Shown here: one piece after another, positions 10,196 to 19,666 of the stretch | How positions within the stretch are numbered: the stretch's first letter is position 1 | Layout of the letters: each line of letters opens with the position of its first letter | Made by a program: the position numbers and the translations under genes | The notes under the pieces: model-generated | What the model was told of the DNA's origin: nothing | Database searches by the model: none | What the model saw: only the letters and a program-made list of their open reading frames with translations | NCBI GenBank assembly: GCA_001464125.1 | Contig: LNEP01000015.1 | Span: forward strand, 50,639-114,638 | Length of the DNA: 64,000 nucleotides | Direction: 5' to 3' | Source: Betaproteobacteria bacterium Ga0077540 | GTDB lineage: Bacteria; Pseudomonadota; Gammaproteobacteria; Burkholderiales; Methylophilaceae

Positions 10196-11653
10196 TTAGG
10201 CACTTAATGCCATCGCCTTCTCAGAAATATCCACAGGCAATATATGTTGCTTCGTTGCGGCATAATGTAAGCCTTGCACCACTTGATCATTGAGTGAAGT
10301 CGCAAAGAAACCACTCGACATCGCTAACAATGCAATCTCTGGGTAGTGTTGAATAATGGTGCCTTGGTCCTGCTCCCACGCATCACGCGCGGCTGCATCT
10401 GGCACCAAAAAGCCACCAGGGATACGTTTGATGGCGGCAATCACAGGTACTGTATCTGCTGCAATCAATTGCATCTGCGCCAATTCGGCCAATAGCTTTT
10501 CAATGATGAGTGCGTCATCTGTGGCATCGCCATACAGCTTGCGGAAATAGTCCGTATTAAACTCCGCAGCAATGTTCATAAAATCGCCATCGTCTTCGGC
10601 ACACGCCGTTTGGTTGGTAATGCGGTACAAGCTGCAATTTAAATCCACCACATTCAACAAGGTATAAACATTGCATATATCGGCTTTTTTAATGCGGAAG
10701 AATGATACCGCAATGGCAGACTTTGTTTCTTGCACTGGTGTTGGTTGCAAGCCCAAGCATTTCAACAATTGTGATGGCTGATACGTCCATACCAAATCCG
10801 TTGCGTTGAGTTCTGACTCAGCACAACGCACTTGCCAGCCGGTTTCCGTTTTAGTCACTTGTTGTACTGCTTGCGTGACGTAATGGATGTTTTTATGCGC
10901 TAACAGCTCTTGCTTTACTTTGGTCACAATCGCGCCGACGCTACTCAATTTTGGATAATGGAATATGGTGGGGGCCAAGCTCACAGGCTTGCCTTGGTAG
11001 CTTTCTAGCAAGGTCTCAGGATAAAACAGCGGCAACCAAGCCACACGATGATAACGCCCAAGCATCTTGTCTGCAGTCACACCCTGCGCTTTCAGTAAAT
11101 ACGGAGCAATCAGTTTTTTATGCATGGTGTTGCCATGGTTGGCGATGGAGGCTGTGGCGTAATCCAAGGTATCGTAAGCCGTGCCATTCACTTTTTGGCG
11201 CGCATGGATAGACGCTTCTGGTTGCGAATGTTGTAAATCGGCAATGCTGTCCTGCGCGAAAGGCAATTGGCTGAAGCTGTGGTAAGCGTTGCTCAACAGC
11301 ACATCGTCATACACCGCACCATCCACCATCATTTTTGGCATGTCAAACTCATGCAATGGGCTATATTTCAAGGCCCACTCATGCACGATATTTAAAAATC
11401 TGCCCACATCGTTGCGTAAAGTAGGGTCATAACTTGCCAGTTCAGACCACTTGGCTTGGTTCAAATAGCCATCCAACTCAAACTTCACCAGCCCGGCATC
11501 AAACATCACGCCGTCAATCTGCAAGCCAGCAAAGTAGCCACCCAATGGGCCGCCCGGGTTCACCAACGTGACTTGTTTACCCTGCTCTGCCAATTCTAAA
11601 GCGGCAATCATGCCTGCTAATGCGTTGCCTACAATGACGGTGTGGTTGTTCAT
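10196..11653 (-). CDS. FAD-dependent oxidoreductase / amine-oxidase-fold protein
   Basis: 485 aa. The N-terminus is a Rossmann dinucleotide-binding fold with a slightly degenerate glycine motif (GNALAGMIAALELAEQG) followed by GGPLGGYF. The C-terminus ends in the FAD-contact segment SSGFFATSLNDQVVQGL. The overall layout is like protoporphyrinogen oxidase or UDP-galactopyranose mutase relatives found in glycan clusters. The substrate is not known. The start overlaps the stop of the methyltransferase gene (ATGA), so it is cotranslated with the glycan genes. A sugar-nucleotide substrate is inference only. Confidence 0.72.
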   Translation of the reverse strand: MNNHTVIVGNALAGMIAALELAEQGKQVTLVNPGGPLGGYFAGLQIDGVMFDAGLVKFELDGYLNQAKWSELASYDPTLRNDVGRFLNIVHEWALKYSPLHEFDMPKMMVDGAVYDDVLLSNAYHSFSQLPFAQDSIADLQHSQPEASIHARQKVNGTAYDTLDYATASIANHGNTMHKKLIAPYLLKAQGVTADKMLGRYHRVAWLPLFYPETLLESYQGKPVSLAPTIFHYPKLSSVGAIVTKVKQELLAHKNIHYVTQAVQQVTKTETGWQVRCAESELNATDLVWTYQPSQLLKCLGLQPTPVQETKSAIAVSFFRIKKADICNVYTLLNVVDLNCSLYRITNQTACAEDDGDFMNIAAEFNTDYFRKLYGDATDDALIIEKLLAELAQMQLIAADTVPVIAAIKRIPGGFLVPDAAARDAWEQDQGTIIQHYPEIALLAMSSGFFATSLNDQVVQGLHYAATKQHILPVDISEKAMALSA

Positions 11654-12417
11654 GATGACAATTCCTTACGTTGAAGATTGATGTAAATTTCGGAGCCGTT
11701 TTCCGGAAAATGCTTGGTCAGCGCCCACAAGCCATCCAACATGGCTTGGTTGGCAAACCCGCTTTGCGCTAAGGTGTGCATTTGTGCGTGGGTAAATGGC
11801 TTCATAAAAAACGAGCCTTCGGATACCACGGCAAACCCAGTCAGGTCAGCCAGTGTCTTGAGGCTTTGCAAATCAAAAATACGGGGTTGTTTAAAGGTTT
11901 TTTGCAACTCAGAAGGCGCATACAGCGTATCGATCAAGCCCATTTCTAAGGCCAATAGGCGATGCATGGATTTAGCGTTCGGCACATTCACATGCACCAG
12001 CGTATGCGCGGAGCACAATGCTTTGGCACTGAGCATCAGCGCTTCGGCATCGGGCACTTCGTGCAATAGGCTACTGAGTAAAATCAAATCGTAATCACCT
12101 TGCAACTGCTCGGTAGCGGTAGCGTCTTCTAAAAAATGCTGTACAACATTAACCTTGCTATTCTTTGCCATATCTTGTCTGGCTTTTTCGGCAAAGGCGC
12201 TACCTGGCTCCACAATGCACAAATGCTCAAACCCCTGCCAGCTGTTGGCAATGGTGTCCCAGCCGCAACCCACTTCTAAAATACGTTTGGGTTGATGGGT
12301 TTCTAGTAATTCCAACAATAACCGTTTGCGATACTGCGCTTGTATCACTTCAAAATTACTGGCGGAATACGCACTTTGGTAAGCTTCAATTTCTTGCTGT
12401 TTTAAGGTCAAACTCAT
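11650..12417 (-). CDS. Class I SAM-dependent methyltransferase
   Basis: 255 aa from ATG 12417, chosen because it overlaps the previous stop as ATGA and avoids a 7-residue extension. The SAM-binding motif I is RILEVGCGWDTIA, with an acidic motif II (LCIVEPGS) and post-motif LILLSSLLHEVPD, a Methyltransf_11/23-like domain. It probably methylates a sugar or lipid-linked intermediate. It is the third gene of a chain in which every junction is an ATGA overlap. Confidence 0.8.
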   Translation of the reverse strand: MSLTLKQQEIEAYQSAYSASNFEVIQAQYRKRLLLELLETHQPKRILEVGCGWDTIANSWQGFEHLCIVEPGSAFAEKARQDMAKNSKVNVVQHFLEDATATEQLQGDYDLILLSSLLHEVPDAEALMLSAKALCSAHTLVHVNVPNAKSMHRLLALEMGLIDTLYAPSELQKTFKQPRIFDLQSLKTLADLTGFAVVSEGSFFMKPFTHAQMHTLAQSGFANQAMLDGLWALTKHFPENGSEIYINLQRKELSS

Positions 12418-13352
12418 GCCAACTCCAATTCTAGCCATTGCAAAATCGTGGTTCTGCCGCCAAACATCTCTTTTTGTGCCGCCAAACCTTCATTGAAAGA
12501 TAAGCCGCGATTACAGGTGGAAATGCCAAAATTAAAATAGGGTTTATGGGCAAACGCGTCTGAAATCAAATGTTCCAGCAGCGCATCCAACGCGCCGGTT
12601 TCGCGCGCCGCATCGGTTAAGCCAATGTATTGGGTATGCGTCACTTCGGCATAGTCATACACCACGACACCTGCCACTGGCTGGTCGCCAAGGTAAGCTA
12701 GATATAACTGGATTTGTGGAAAGCGCGAGGCCAGTAATTGCATTTCTTGCAAGCTGTGTGTGGGTTTGACCGCATGACGATCTTCCAGATTTTGTGTGAG
12801 CATCTGCCAAAAACTGGCGTAATCCTCACTTTTTTGTACGGTAATACCCGCTTTTTTGGCTTTGCCAATGGCGTGTTTTCTTCCTTTGGCCAATGGCAAA
12901 CGTGCAGACTGCTGAATGGTGGTCGAGACATCCACGCGCGAGGTTTTGGCCCCTAAGCGGTGTAATGCATATAAATCTTCTTCGCTGGGTACGCGGTGGT
13001 AAATATGCGGTACGGGTTTATAAATCAACTTGGCAATGCCCGCAGCAATCAACCAATCTTTCAGTTGCTCGAAGATGGTTTTCACATCGGCAGCGCCCGT
13101 TTTATCCGCCAAAACAAGTCCGCCAAAGGTCAGACCGCCGTGCGATACCACGGTATCGCCATCGCGACTGGCAGACAGCATAGCGACCAACTGCCCTTCT
13201 TTTTCAATCATTAAAGAGGCATCAGTAAAGCGGTCTGCGTGGTAATCCATATAACCACGGTCAAACAAAAATGTCCCGTTACGGCTGGCTTGGTTAAAGC
13301 GATTCCAAGTCTCTAAATCTTCTGCGCGGTAAGGTTTGAATGTAAAGCTCAT
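12414..13352 (-). CDS. FemAB-like GNAT acyltransferase
   Basis: 312 aa from ATG 13352, which overlaps the stop of the upstream glycosyltransferase gene as ATGA. The protein is a double GNAT/FemAB-type acyltransferase. The C-terminal half shows FNFGISTCNRGLSFNEGL and QKEMFGGR, a signature common in acyltransferases of polysaccharide clusters. With the amino-sugar genes nearby it is a candidate N-acyltransferase for the 3-amino-dideoxy sugar, although the classical FdtC is a hexapeptide-repeat enzyme, so this is inference. Cytoplasmic. Confidence 0.75.
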   Translation of the reverse strand: MSFTFKPYRAEDLETWNRFNQASRNGTFLFDRGYMDYHADRFTDASLMIEKEGQLVAMLSASRDGDTVVSHGGLTFGGLVLADKTGAADVKTIFEQLKDWLIAAGIAKLIYKPVPHIYHRVPSEEDLYALHRLGAKTSRVDVSTTIQQSARLPLAKGRKHAIGKAKKAGITVQKSEDYASFWQMLTQNLEDRHAVKPTHSLQEMQLLASRFPQIQLYLAYLGDQPVAGVVVYDYAEVTHTQYIGLTDAARETGALDALLEHLISDAFAHKPYFNFGISTCNRGLSFNEGLAAQKEMFGGRTTILQWLELELA

Positions 13353-16102
13353 GCAAATTGCCCTATCTGCTGCGCATGCAACCAATCTTTACATGCCAAC
13401 AATTGTTGCCAGAGCGGCAAGAAAGTTTGCTCAAATGCAGCACTGTCTGGCGCATGGGTATTAAACAGTTTAATAAAGCCCTGCATGTCTGCAGATTGTT
13501 GGAAACGCGCATTGACTGCACCTTGAATCAACTGCACTGTTTGTTGCAATTGCTGTGCGCTGATTTTGCCTAATTTGTAAGAAGCCAGCGCCAGCGCTAC
13601 CCAAGCCACGGTGCCACACTTAAACACGGGTGAATCGTAATTGACGGTATTTTGTTGGGCGTTTTGCCTAAAGCCACCCAAATAATTTTTAATGATGCCG
13701 ACTTTGGCATATAAAGAAATTTCCAATAACAAGCCCACATCGCCCAAACCGTAATAGGCTATGTCTTCCATGCGAGAGCGTTTATATAATTGCACCGCAT
13801 CTGCCGTAAATACAGTATTAGAAAACTCACCCAGCCAGTTATCACAAGTAGGCACTACCGATGCAAACAATTGGTCTGAACCAATAAAATTCACCTGATT
13901 ATCGCTGTGCTGCACAAAAGCAGGCACTGTGCTGGCGGCATAAGGCTGCCCTAATTCATTGGTAAACCAACGGTAACTCACAGATGCGCCAATAGCTTCT
14001 TGCGTATGTGCTTTTACATGCTCTGCGTAAAAGGTGGGGTACAAAATGTCATCATCAAACAAAATATGCACCAGCTGGCTAGCTTGCTGCCAGTGTTCAA
14101 GCAAATGCACCACGTTAGACATGGTGCCTTGTTTAGGCCCTGGAATAATGGTGATGTCTAGTTTTTCTACGATATGCGCAAGTGCTGGGTCTGCAATCAC
14201 TTGACTGACTTCGCCATTGGGGCTGTCATCTGAAATAATGATTTGGCCAGTTGGGTAGCTTTGCGTGGCTAAGCTCACCAGCAACTGCGGAATAAACGCA
14301 TGTTTATAAGCCGGCACTAAGGTCGCCAATATCGGTTTTGCCTGACCGCCAGAACTGGCAACATTTTGCGGTGGTTGTCCCTCTAACTGTGCAACGAACT
14401 CGGCAGCCAGTTGCTGCGCTGTATTTGCGCTTAACCCAAATTGTTGGCCAATTTCTAACGTCTTGACGGCTTTATCCACATTTCCTGCCAGCATCAATGC
14501 ATCTACATAGCTCACCCAATATTGCTCATACGCTGGGTTTGCGGCAATGGCTAATTCAAATCTAGGAATAGCTTCTGCTAAACGTTCAGTATGTGTTTCG
14601 ATGACTGCCAGATGATGATTGGCTTCTGCATGATTTGGTTGCACAGCTAACACTTCATGGTAAAGCTGTTCTGCCATAGCCAAGTCACCCGCGTTTTGCT
14701 GCTCAATAGCTAAATCCAGTACTTCTTGCAACGCATCGTCTAGGGATTGTGCTGGATTGACGACATATGTAAGACCTCTGTATTGCAATGCATCCAGCAG
14801 GGCCTGTGGATCTATCCTAAAGTTAGAATGAACGATATCACCGCCCAATTGCGCCTCTAAGGTTTCACCCAAGATATAGGTGAGTGTTTGCCCAATCGGC
14901 GTTGCCACATTACCAAAATACCAATAGTTGGCATAGCGCGTGTCATTCATCATCACCAGCACATGCGCATTGGCTGGAGCCCACAGCATATTCAAAATAG
15001 CAGCGCCGGAGGCTGCCACAATATATTGGGCGTTACTAAATAACGTAACTTGCTCAATAAAGCTCAGGGCACTTGGGTCTACACCCACAAAACCGTTAGC
15101 GACCAGCAGCTCTTCTATCGCTTGCTCATTCACCAACATGCGTGCATTAATCGCGTTCGTACGCGTGCGTCTAATAAAGATTTTTTCCGGTTGTTTTGCG
15201 CGTATTTCTGCACTTACTTTATTTAGCATGGCTTCACGTAAGGCAAACAAGGCATGCGGGTGGTAAATCGCCCGATCCGGTGCTGAGGTAATGTCTTTAC
15301 CCACGCCATGTGAGGCTTTAGGGCGTTGGAACACCACATTGGCAATGGGGCTGAGCCATATCGCCTGCGGGAAATGGTGCAATGAGAATGGCTCTACCAA
15401 TATTAACTGTTCACGCTTGATGCCCAACAGATACAAGGATTCCAATTGGCTTGGATACGATTGCGCATCCACCAGAATCTGATATTGGCTGAGATCGACC
15501 CCTGCATTTTTCAATACGACTATCTGTGGCAAAAACTCCGTCAGCCAGTGCGCATAATTGATGGCGCCATTGCCAACCAAGCTAATCACTTTGCAATCAT
15601 GGTCTACAAGTTCGCCCAAGTTTGCATAGCCCACTAAATTGATATCCGTACGCACACTGCAATAACCCAAGCCTTGCTCGGCGGTTTCCCAAGTTTCTGG
15701 CGTAAAGTATTGCGGTTGAATGCATTTTTCTTGCACGATGGGGAAAGCAGCACTGCCTATGACTTTAAAGTCTGGTACTTCAGCCATGTAAACCGGCGGA
15801 TGTTGCAAAATATGGGCAGATTTCACCAAAGGATTCGGGCTAGGCTTCCCAAAAATTGGAATCGCTTGTGTGGTGTATTCCACTGCCGGAAAAACCTGTC
15901 TGGCCTTAAATGCAGCCACTGTCGCATCTACCGTGCTGAGCTCAAATGTGTGAATATCCAGCGCTTCAGCCACATCGCTATCTGTTAAATCCTGTTCTTG
16001 CCATTTTTCTAAATAACGCTGGTAAAGCTTTTGCCAAGACTCGCTACCAAATGCACCGCCACTTTGATGGGTAAGCTGGATATGCCAAGTACCCAGCGTC
16101 AA
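13349..16102 (-). CDS. GT61 + TPR + GT2 multidomain glycosyltransferase, probable 3' part of a split gene
   Basis: 917 aa from TTG 16102, the first usable start after an in-frame TGA. Residues 1-40 (LGTWHIQLTHQSGGAFGS) are the tail of the glycosyltransferase domain that ends abruptly in the upstream ORF. They are followed by a GT61-like (DUF563) domain around 185-420 with FIRRTRTNAINARM, TPR repeats around 455-560, and a GT2 domain from about 585 (LVPAYKHAFIPQLL, acidic DDD metal site near 680). The open frame runs without interruption back to the TGA, in the same phase as the upstream ORF. No good ribosome binding site is seen at TTG. It may be poorly translated or made only by reinitiation or readthrough. 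Confidence 0.75.
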   Translation of the reverse strand: MTLGTWHIQLTHQSGGAFGSESWQKLYQRYLEKWQEQDLTDSDVAEALDIHTFELSTVDATVAAFKARQVFPAVEYTTQAIPIFGKPSPNPLVKSAHILQHPPVYMAEVPDFKVIGSAAFPIVQEKCIQPQYFTPETWETAEQGLGYCSVRTDINLVGYANLGELVDHDCKVISLVGNGAINYAHWLTEFLPQIVVLKNAGVDLSQYQILVDAQSYPSQLESLYLLGIKREQLILVEPFSLHHFPQAIWLSPIANVVFQRPKASHGVGKDITSAPDRAIYHPHALFALREAMLNKVSAEIRAKQPEKIFIRRTRTNAINARMLVNEQAIEELLVANGFVGVDPSALSFIEQVTLFSNAQYIVAASGAAILNMLWAPANAHVLVMMNDTRYANYWYFGNVATPIGQTLTYILGETLEAQLGGDIVHSNFRIDPQALLDALQYRGLTYVVNPAQSLDDALQEVLDLAIEQQNAGDLAMAEQLYHEVLAVQPNHAEANHHLAVIETHTERLAEAIPRFELAIAANPAYEQYWVSYVDALMLAGNVDKAVKTLEIGQQFGLSANTAQQLAAEFVAQLEGQPPQNVASSGGQAKPILATLVPAYKHAFIPQLLVSLATQSYPTGQIIISDDSPNGEVSQVIADPALAHIVEKLDITIIPGPKQGTMSNVVHLLEHWQQASQLVHILFDDDILYPTFYAEHVKAHTQEAIGASVSYRWFTNELGQPYAASTVPAFVQHSDNQVNFIGSDQLFASVVPTCDNWLGEFSNTVFTADAVQLYKRSRMEDIAYYGLGDVGLLLEISLYAKVGIIKNYLGGFRQNAQQNTVNYDSPVFKCGTVAWVALALASYKLGKISAQQLQQTVQLIQGAVNARFQQSADMQGFIKLFNTHAPDSAAFEQTFLPLWQQLLACKDWLHAQQIGQFA

Positions 16103-16120
16103 GCCCGCTGTGCGCGCAGT

Positions 16121-19100
16121 TCAAAAATGGAAATCAAACTGCGCATCAAACGCAACTTGGTGTTTGGCTAAGCTTGCTTTTTTGGTGGCAAAAAACACGC
16201 CATCCATCAACTCACAAGCGGCTGGTACTGTTCCATAATCAGACACCTGTCCATGGGCATGTTGACCGTGCCCTACTTTACCGCTTAAGTATTGTGGGTC
16301 ATCCCACACAAATTGGGTATTGATAAATGGCCAGGCTGGCTGTCTAGGTAAACGTCGTCGATTGCCCGCCACGCCAATCACATCAAAATGTTCTAGGCCT
16401 GCTAATACGGCCTCTACAAAATTTGGCTGGTCCAGCCAGACATCGTCATGCACAAATACCAATACGGCATCGTTATCTGCCTCGGCAATACAGGCATTGA
16501 ATACTTCGGGTAAACCACGGCTATTTTCATAGGCCACCGATACCGCAAGGCGGCTATCGCTAGCCATCTGTGCTTTAAGTGATTGCCCAAGGGCTGAATC
16601 TTGCCAAAACGCTTGCTCTGTCATGCGCGTGGCGCTAATCACTTGAACCGTCAAGTGTTGATTGTAAGTAAGCGCTTGCTTACTTGATGCTGGTGTTGTG
16701 CTGGTGCTTGCTTGAATCTGTCCTGTTTTTGCCAATGCTGGTGCTTTGCTTTGCCACATATTGCGCAAAGCAATCTCCATATGCTGTGCAAAACGTTTGC
16801 CATCCATCAGCGCAGAATGCTGCACCTGTGCACGCAACCCTGCTCTAAGCTTAGCCAACTGCGCGGTGTCTTTGGCAAAATGTAATGCCTGCGCTATATA
16901 TTGTTCCGGTGTGTTGACCACCCAATCCACCAATCCTGCCGCGCTCATCATGCTGGCGCCCTGTCTGGCAATCAGCGTGTTACCCGCCAGCGTTAATGTG
17001 GGCACGCCCATCCATAAGGCCTCACAGGTAGTGGTGCCTCCGGTGAATGGAAAGCTGTCCAGCACCATATCAACCTTGGCATAACCAGCTAAATAGGCTT
17101 CCCGCGTGACTTTACCCAACAGACTAACCCGCTCTGGTGCAATGCCACAGGCTTGCAAACGGTTTTGCATGGCATGCACTATCGTGGCATCCGCAAACGA
17201 TTTAGATTGCCAGCGCAGTTTTGCATCTGGCAAGCCACGCATCACCTCTGCCCACACCTTCAGTACAGCATCACTGACTTTGGTCATGTTTTGAAAACAA
17301 CCAAACGTGATATAGCCATTGCGTAGCGCAGGTAACCCTGAAACCTCTGGCGCTTGTTCCGGTGCGGTAAAGCACATGCGTGTTTCGGGTAAATATTCTA
17401 TGGTTTCTGTAAATTGCGCTTGGTGTTCAACCGGCACACCCATTGGGTCTGCCAATACATAATCCATCGCCTCAATGCCTGTGGTCGCCCAATAGCCTAA
17501 CCAACTGGCCTGCACAGGGGCTGGTTGCCATGCAAACAAGGGCAATTTATTGCCACCGGTGTGGCCAGATAAATCAAGCAACACATGTAACTGATCAGCA
17601 TGAATAATGGCAGCCGCAGATTGATCGTTATGACCCGCTAGTGATTGCCAATGTGAAAAATACGGTTTAAGTGTGGCTGTGGTCGCGTCTTCACGCCCAT
17701 CGGTGGAGTACGCAAATAACTCAATGTTGTTAAGGTCTACATGGGCTAGCCACGCTTTTAAAAAGTAAGCCACAGGGTGTTGGCGCAAATCACCGGAGAC
17801 CAAACCCACACGCAAACGTTGGTCTTGCGCACCCACTTGCCATTGTGTGTAAGGGGTAAGCGCCAGCGCTTTGGTGAGCTGACCATACGCACGCGCAACT
17901 TCAATTCGTGCTTCTGGCGTAAAAGCATCACTATAAGTCATGGCAAACAGCAAATTGTCATGCGCGCTCACGTTGTTGGGTGCAAGGGCAAGCACTTTTT
18001 GCGTGCTTGCAATGGCCTCAGTAATCATGCCTTGGTCTAAGTAAATATTGCCTAGATTCAAATACGCATCGGCATAATTGGGGTCTTTGCTAATGGCTTT
18101 TTTCAATGCCGCTTCGGCTTGCGTTAGCTTACCCAAAATTTTCAGCGTCACGCTGTAATTGCTGAGCGTTTTAGCGTCGTTCGGCTGAACTTTAAGCGCT
18201 TGTTCAAACGCTTGCTCTGCCTCCACACTCACCATTTTGGCTTGTAGAATTAAGCCTAAATTGTTCCAAGCATCCCCCAATTTAGGCGCTAATGCCAATG
18301 CTTTACGCACTGCTTCTTCTGCTTCCGCATAACGGCCTTGGTTCATCATCACCACACCCATATTGTTAAGGGTTTCTGCGGTTGGTGGCTCTAAACTAAG
18401 CGCCTTGATGTAGCAGTTTTCCGCCGCCTGCACTTGGCCTGTTTCTTTGTAGAGCAGGCCTAGATTTTTGTAGGCTGGCAGATAGCTTTCGTCCAAGGCA
18501 ATGGCTTGCAAATAGGCTTGCTCAGCTTCTTCATTGCGTGCTTGTGCTTTTAGCACAATGCCCAAATTATTGTGCGCACCCACATGGTTTGGGTTGTGAT
18601 GGATAGCGGTGCGGTAATGCGCCTCTGCCTGGGCAAGCTCGCCCAGCGCCTTACAGGCTGCACCTAAATTGAGATAAATAGAGGCATTTTCAGCATCGGC
18701 GCTTAAGGCTTTTTCATATTGCTTGATGGCTTCTTTGTGTTTGCCCTGCTCTTGCAACACCACGCCAAAATTAAAATACATATGCACATGCTGTGGTGCC
18801 AACTTAAACGCTTTGCGGTAATTGGCCTCTGCCAACGCCCACTGTTTAAGCGCTTTTTGCACATCGGCCAAATTAAACAAGGCTTGCTCAAAATTGGGGG
18901 CTAGCTTGAGCGCTTTTTGATAATAGCTTTGCGCGCCTTGTAGTTTGTTTAAGTCATACAAACAATTGGCATAGTTGTATTGGGCTTCTGGGTCTTTGGG
19001 CAATAATTCTGCTGCATTCTTTAGAGCTGTCTCAGCCAAGGCCAAGCGTCCGGCCTGCAAATGCAGTACCCCTAAAATTTTCCAAGCCATGCCATGCTTG

Positions 19101-19282
19101 GGGTAGTCTTCCGTTAAAGCCAAAGCTAACGATTGCGCCTCAGCATGCATGCCCTGATTAAAACACTGCATCAGCTGATTCAACACAGCAGGATTGGGCG
19201 CACCTTTAGGCTTGCTCATGGCAGCCACTGGCGCATTGGCCGGTTTTTGCTGTGTGTGTGCTTGTGTCGTAATCATCATCAC
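16121..19282 (-). CDS. TPR + GT41 (SPINDLY/OGT-like) + GT-A glycosyltransferase, truncated by in-frame TGA
   Basis: 1053 aa. About twelve tandem TPR repeats (about 45-450) precede a GT41 O-GlcNAc-transferase-like domain (about 490-840: RVGLVSGDLRQHPVAYF, DLSGHTGGN, FPFTGGTTTCEALWMGVP). A GT-A domain follows from about 875 with FVHDDVWL. The ORF stops at DAQFDFHF, in the middle of a domain, and the remainder of that domain continues in the same frame after the TGA. It probably glycosylates proteins (flagellin or surface protein) with sugars made by the neighbouring genes. Three consecutive ATGs offer starts, of which the second or third is better spaced from AAGGG. Confidence 0.85.
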   Translation of the reverse strand: MMMITTQAHTQQKPANAPVAAMSKPKGAPNPAVLNQLMQCFNQGMHAEAQSLALALTEDYPKHGMAWKILGVLHLQAGRLALAETALKNAAELLPKDPEAQYNYANCLYDLNKLQGAQSYYQKALKLAPNFEQALFNLADVQKALKQWALAEANYRKAFKLAPQHVHMYFNFGVVLQEQGKHKEAIKQYEKALSADAENASIYLNLGAACKALGELAQAEAHYRTAIHHNPNHVGAHNNLGIVLKAQARNEEAEQAYLQAIALDESYLPAYKNLGLLYKETGQVQAAENCYIKALSLEPPTAETLNNMGVVMMNQGRYAEAEEAVRKALALAPKLGDAWNNLGLILQAKMVSVEAEQAFEQALKVQPNDAKTLSNYSVTLKILGKLTQAEAALKKAISKDPNYADAYLNLGNIYLDQGMITEAIASTQKVLALAPNNVSAHDNLLFAMTYSDAFTPEARIEVARAYGQLTKALALTPYTQWQVGAQDQRLRVGLVSGDLRQHPVAYFLKAWLAHVDLNNIELFAYSTDGREDATTATLKPYFSHWQSLAGHNDQSAAAIIHADQLHVLLDLSGHTGGNKLPLFAWQPAPVQASWLGYWATTGIEAMDYVLADPMGVPVEHQAQFTETIEYLPETRMCFTAPEQAPEVSGLPALRNGYITFGCFQNMTKVSDAVLKVWAEVMRGLPDAKLRWQSKSFADATIVHAMQNRLQACGIAPERVSLLGKVTREAYLAGYAKVDMVLDSFPFTGGTTTCEALWMGVPTLTLAGNTLIARQGASMMSAAGLVDWVVNTPEQYIAQALHFAKDTAQLAKLRAGLRAQVQHSALMDGKRFAQHMEIALRNMWQSKAPALAKTGQIQASTSTTPASSKQALTYNQHLTVQVISATRMTEQAFWQDSALGQSLKAQMASDSRLAVSVAYENSRGLPEVFNACIAEADNDAVLVFVHDDVWLDQPNFVEAVLAGLEHFDVIGVAGNRRRLPRQPAWPFINTQFVWDDPQYLSGKVGHGQHAHGQVSDYGTVPAACELMDGVFFATKKASLAKHQVAFDAQFDFHF

Positions 19283-19506
19283 CCTTGCTTTTAGGTTAGC
19301 TAGCTACAGGCAATCCTGCGCTTAATAGCATTATCAAAAAACTTGAGGGCAAAGCATTGCTGAATAAGAAGCATAAAACCGGGTTAATTTATGGTTATTA
19401 GCGCGGCAATAAAATGGTTTTCACAACAAGTACTTAGTGCTATGCTTTACCTGCAATCAACGCAAGTATTCACTTCTTACAACAACGAGTTTAGGAGGGC
19501 AGAAAC

Positions 19507-19602
19507 ATGGATTTTTTAGGTGCTGGCGGTATTTGGACGTTACTATTGGTATGTGCAGTGATTGGCGTGTTGTTAATTGTGGCTGCAAAAATGGTTAAGT
19601 AA
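19507..19602 (+). CDS. 31-aa single-span membrane peptide (copy B)
   Basis: Begins MDFLGAGGIWTLLL, has the hydrophobic core AVIGVLLIV and ends AAKMVK. GGAGG is seven bases upstream, a strong ribosome binding site. It is homologous to the peptide at 3036: same length of 31 residues, same motif order and same downstream hairpin. Like copy A it is followed by a convergent GGDEF gene. No named family is recognised; probably an inner-membrane peptide. Confidence 0.75.
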   Translation: MDFLGAGGIWTLLLVCAVIGVLLIVAAKMVK

Positions 19603-19621
19603 GACAACATCACCAATAGTT

Positions 19622-19647
19622 AAAAAGGCGCTTAATGCGCCTTTTTT
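19622..19647. terminator. Terminator after peptide copy B
   Basis: Perfect hairpin AAAAAGGCGC-TTAAT-GCGCCTTTTTT with T-run. It ends the peptide transcript and, read from the other strand, can also end the converging GGDEF transcript. It is nearly identical to the hairpin at 3137. Confidence 0.92.
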
Positions 19648-19666
19648 CATGTGTGTGTTTTACGCT

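Noticed and set aside
16121..16123. TGA in the large glycosyltransferase considered as selenocysteine or recoding
   Set aside because: No SECIS-like hairpin recognised after it, and the residues missing at the junction point to a deletion.
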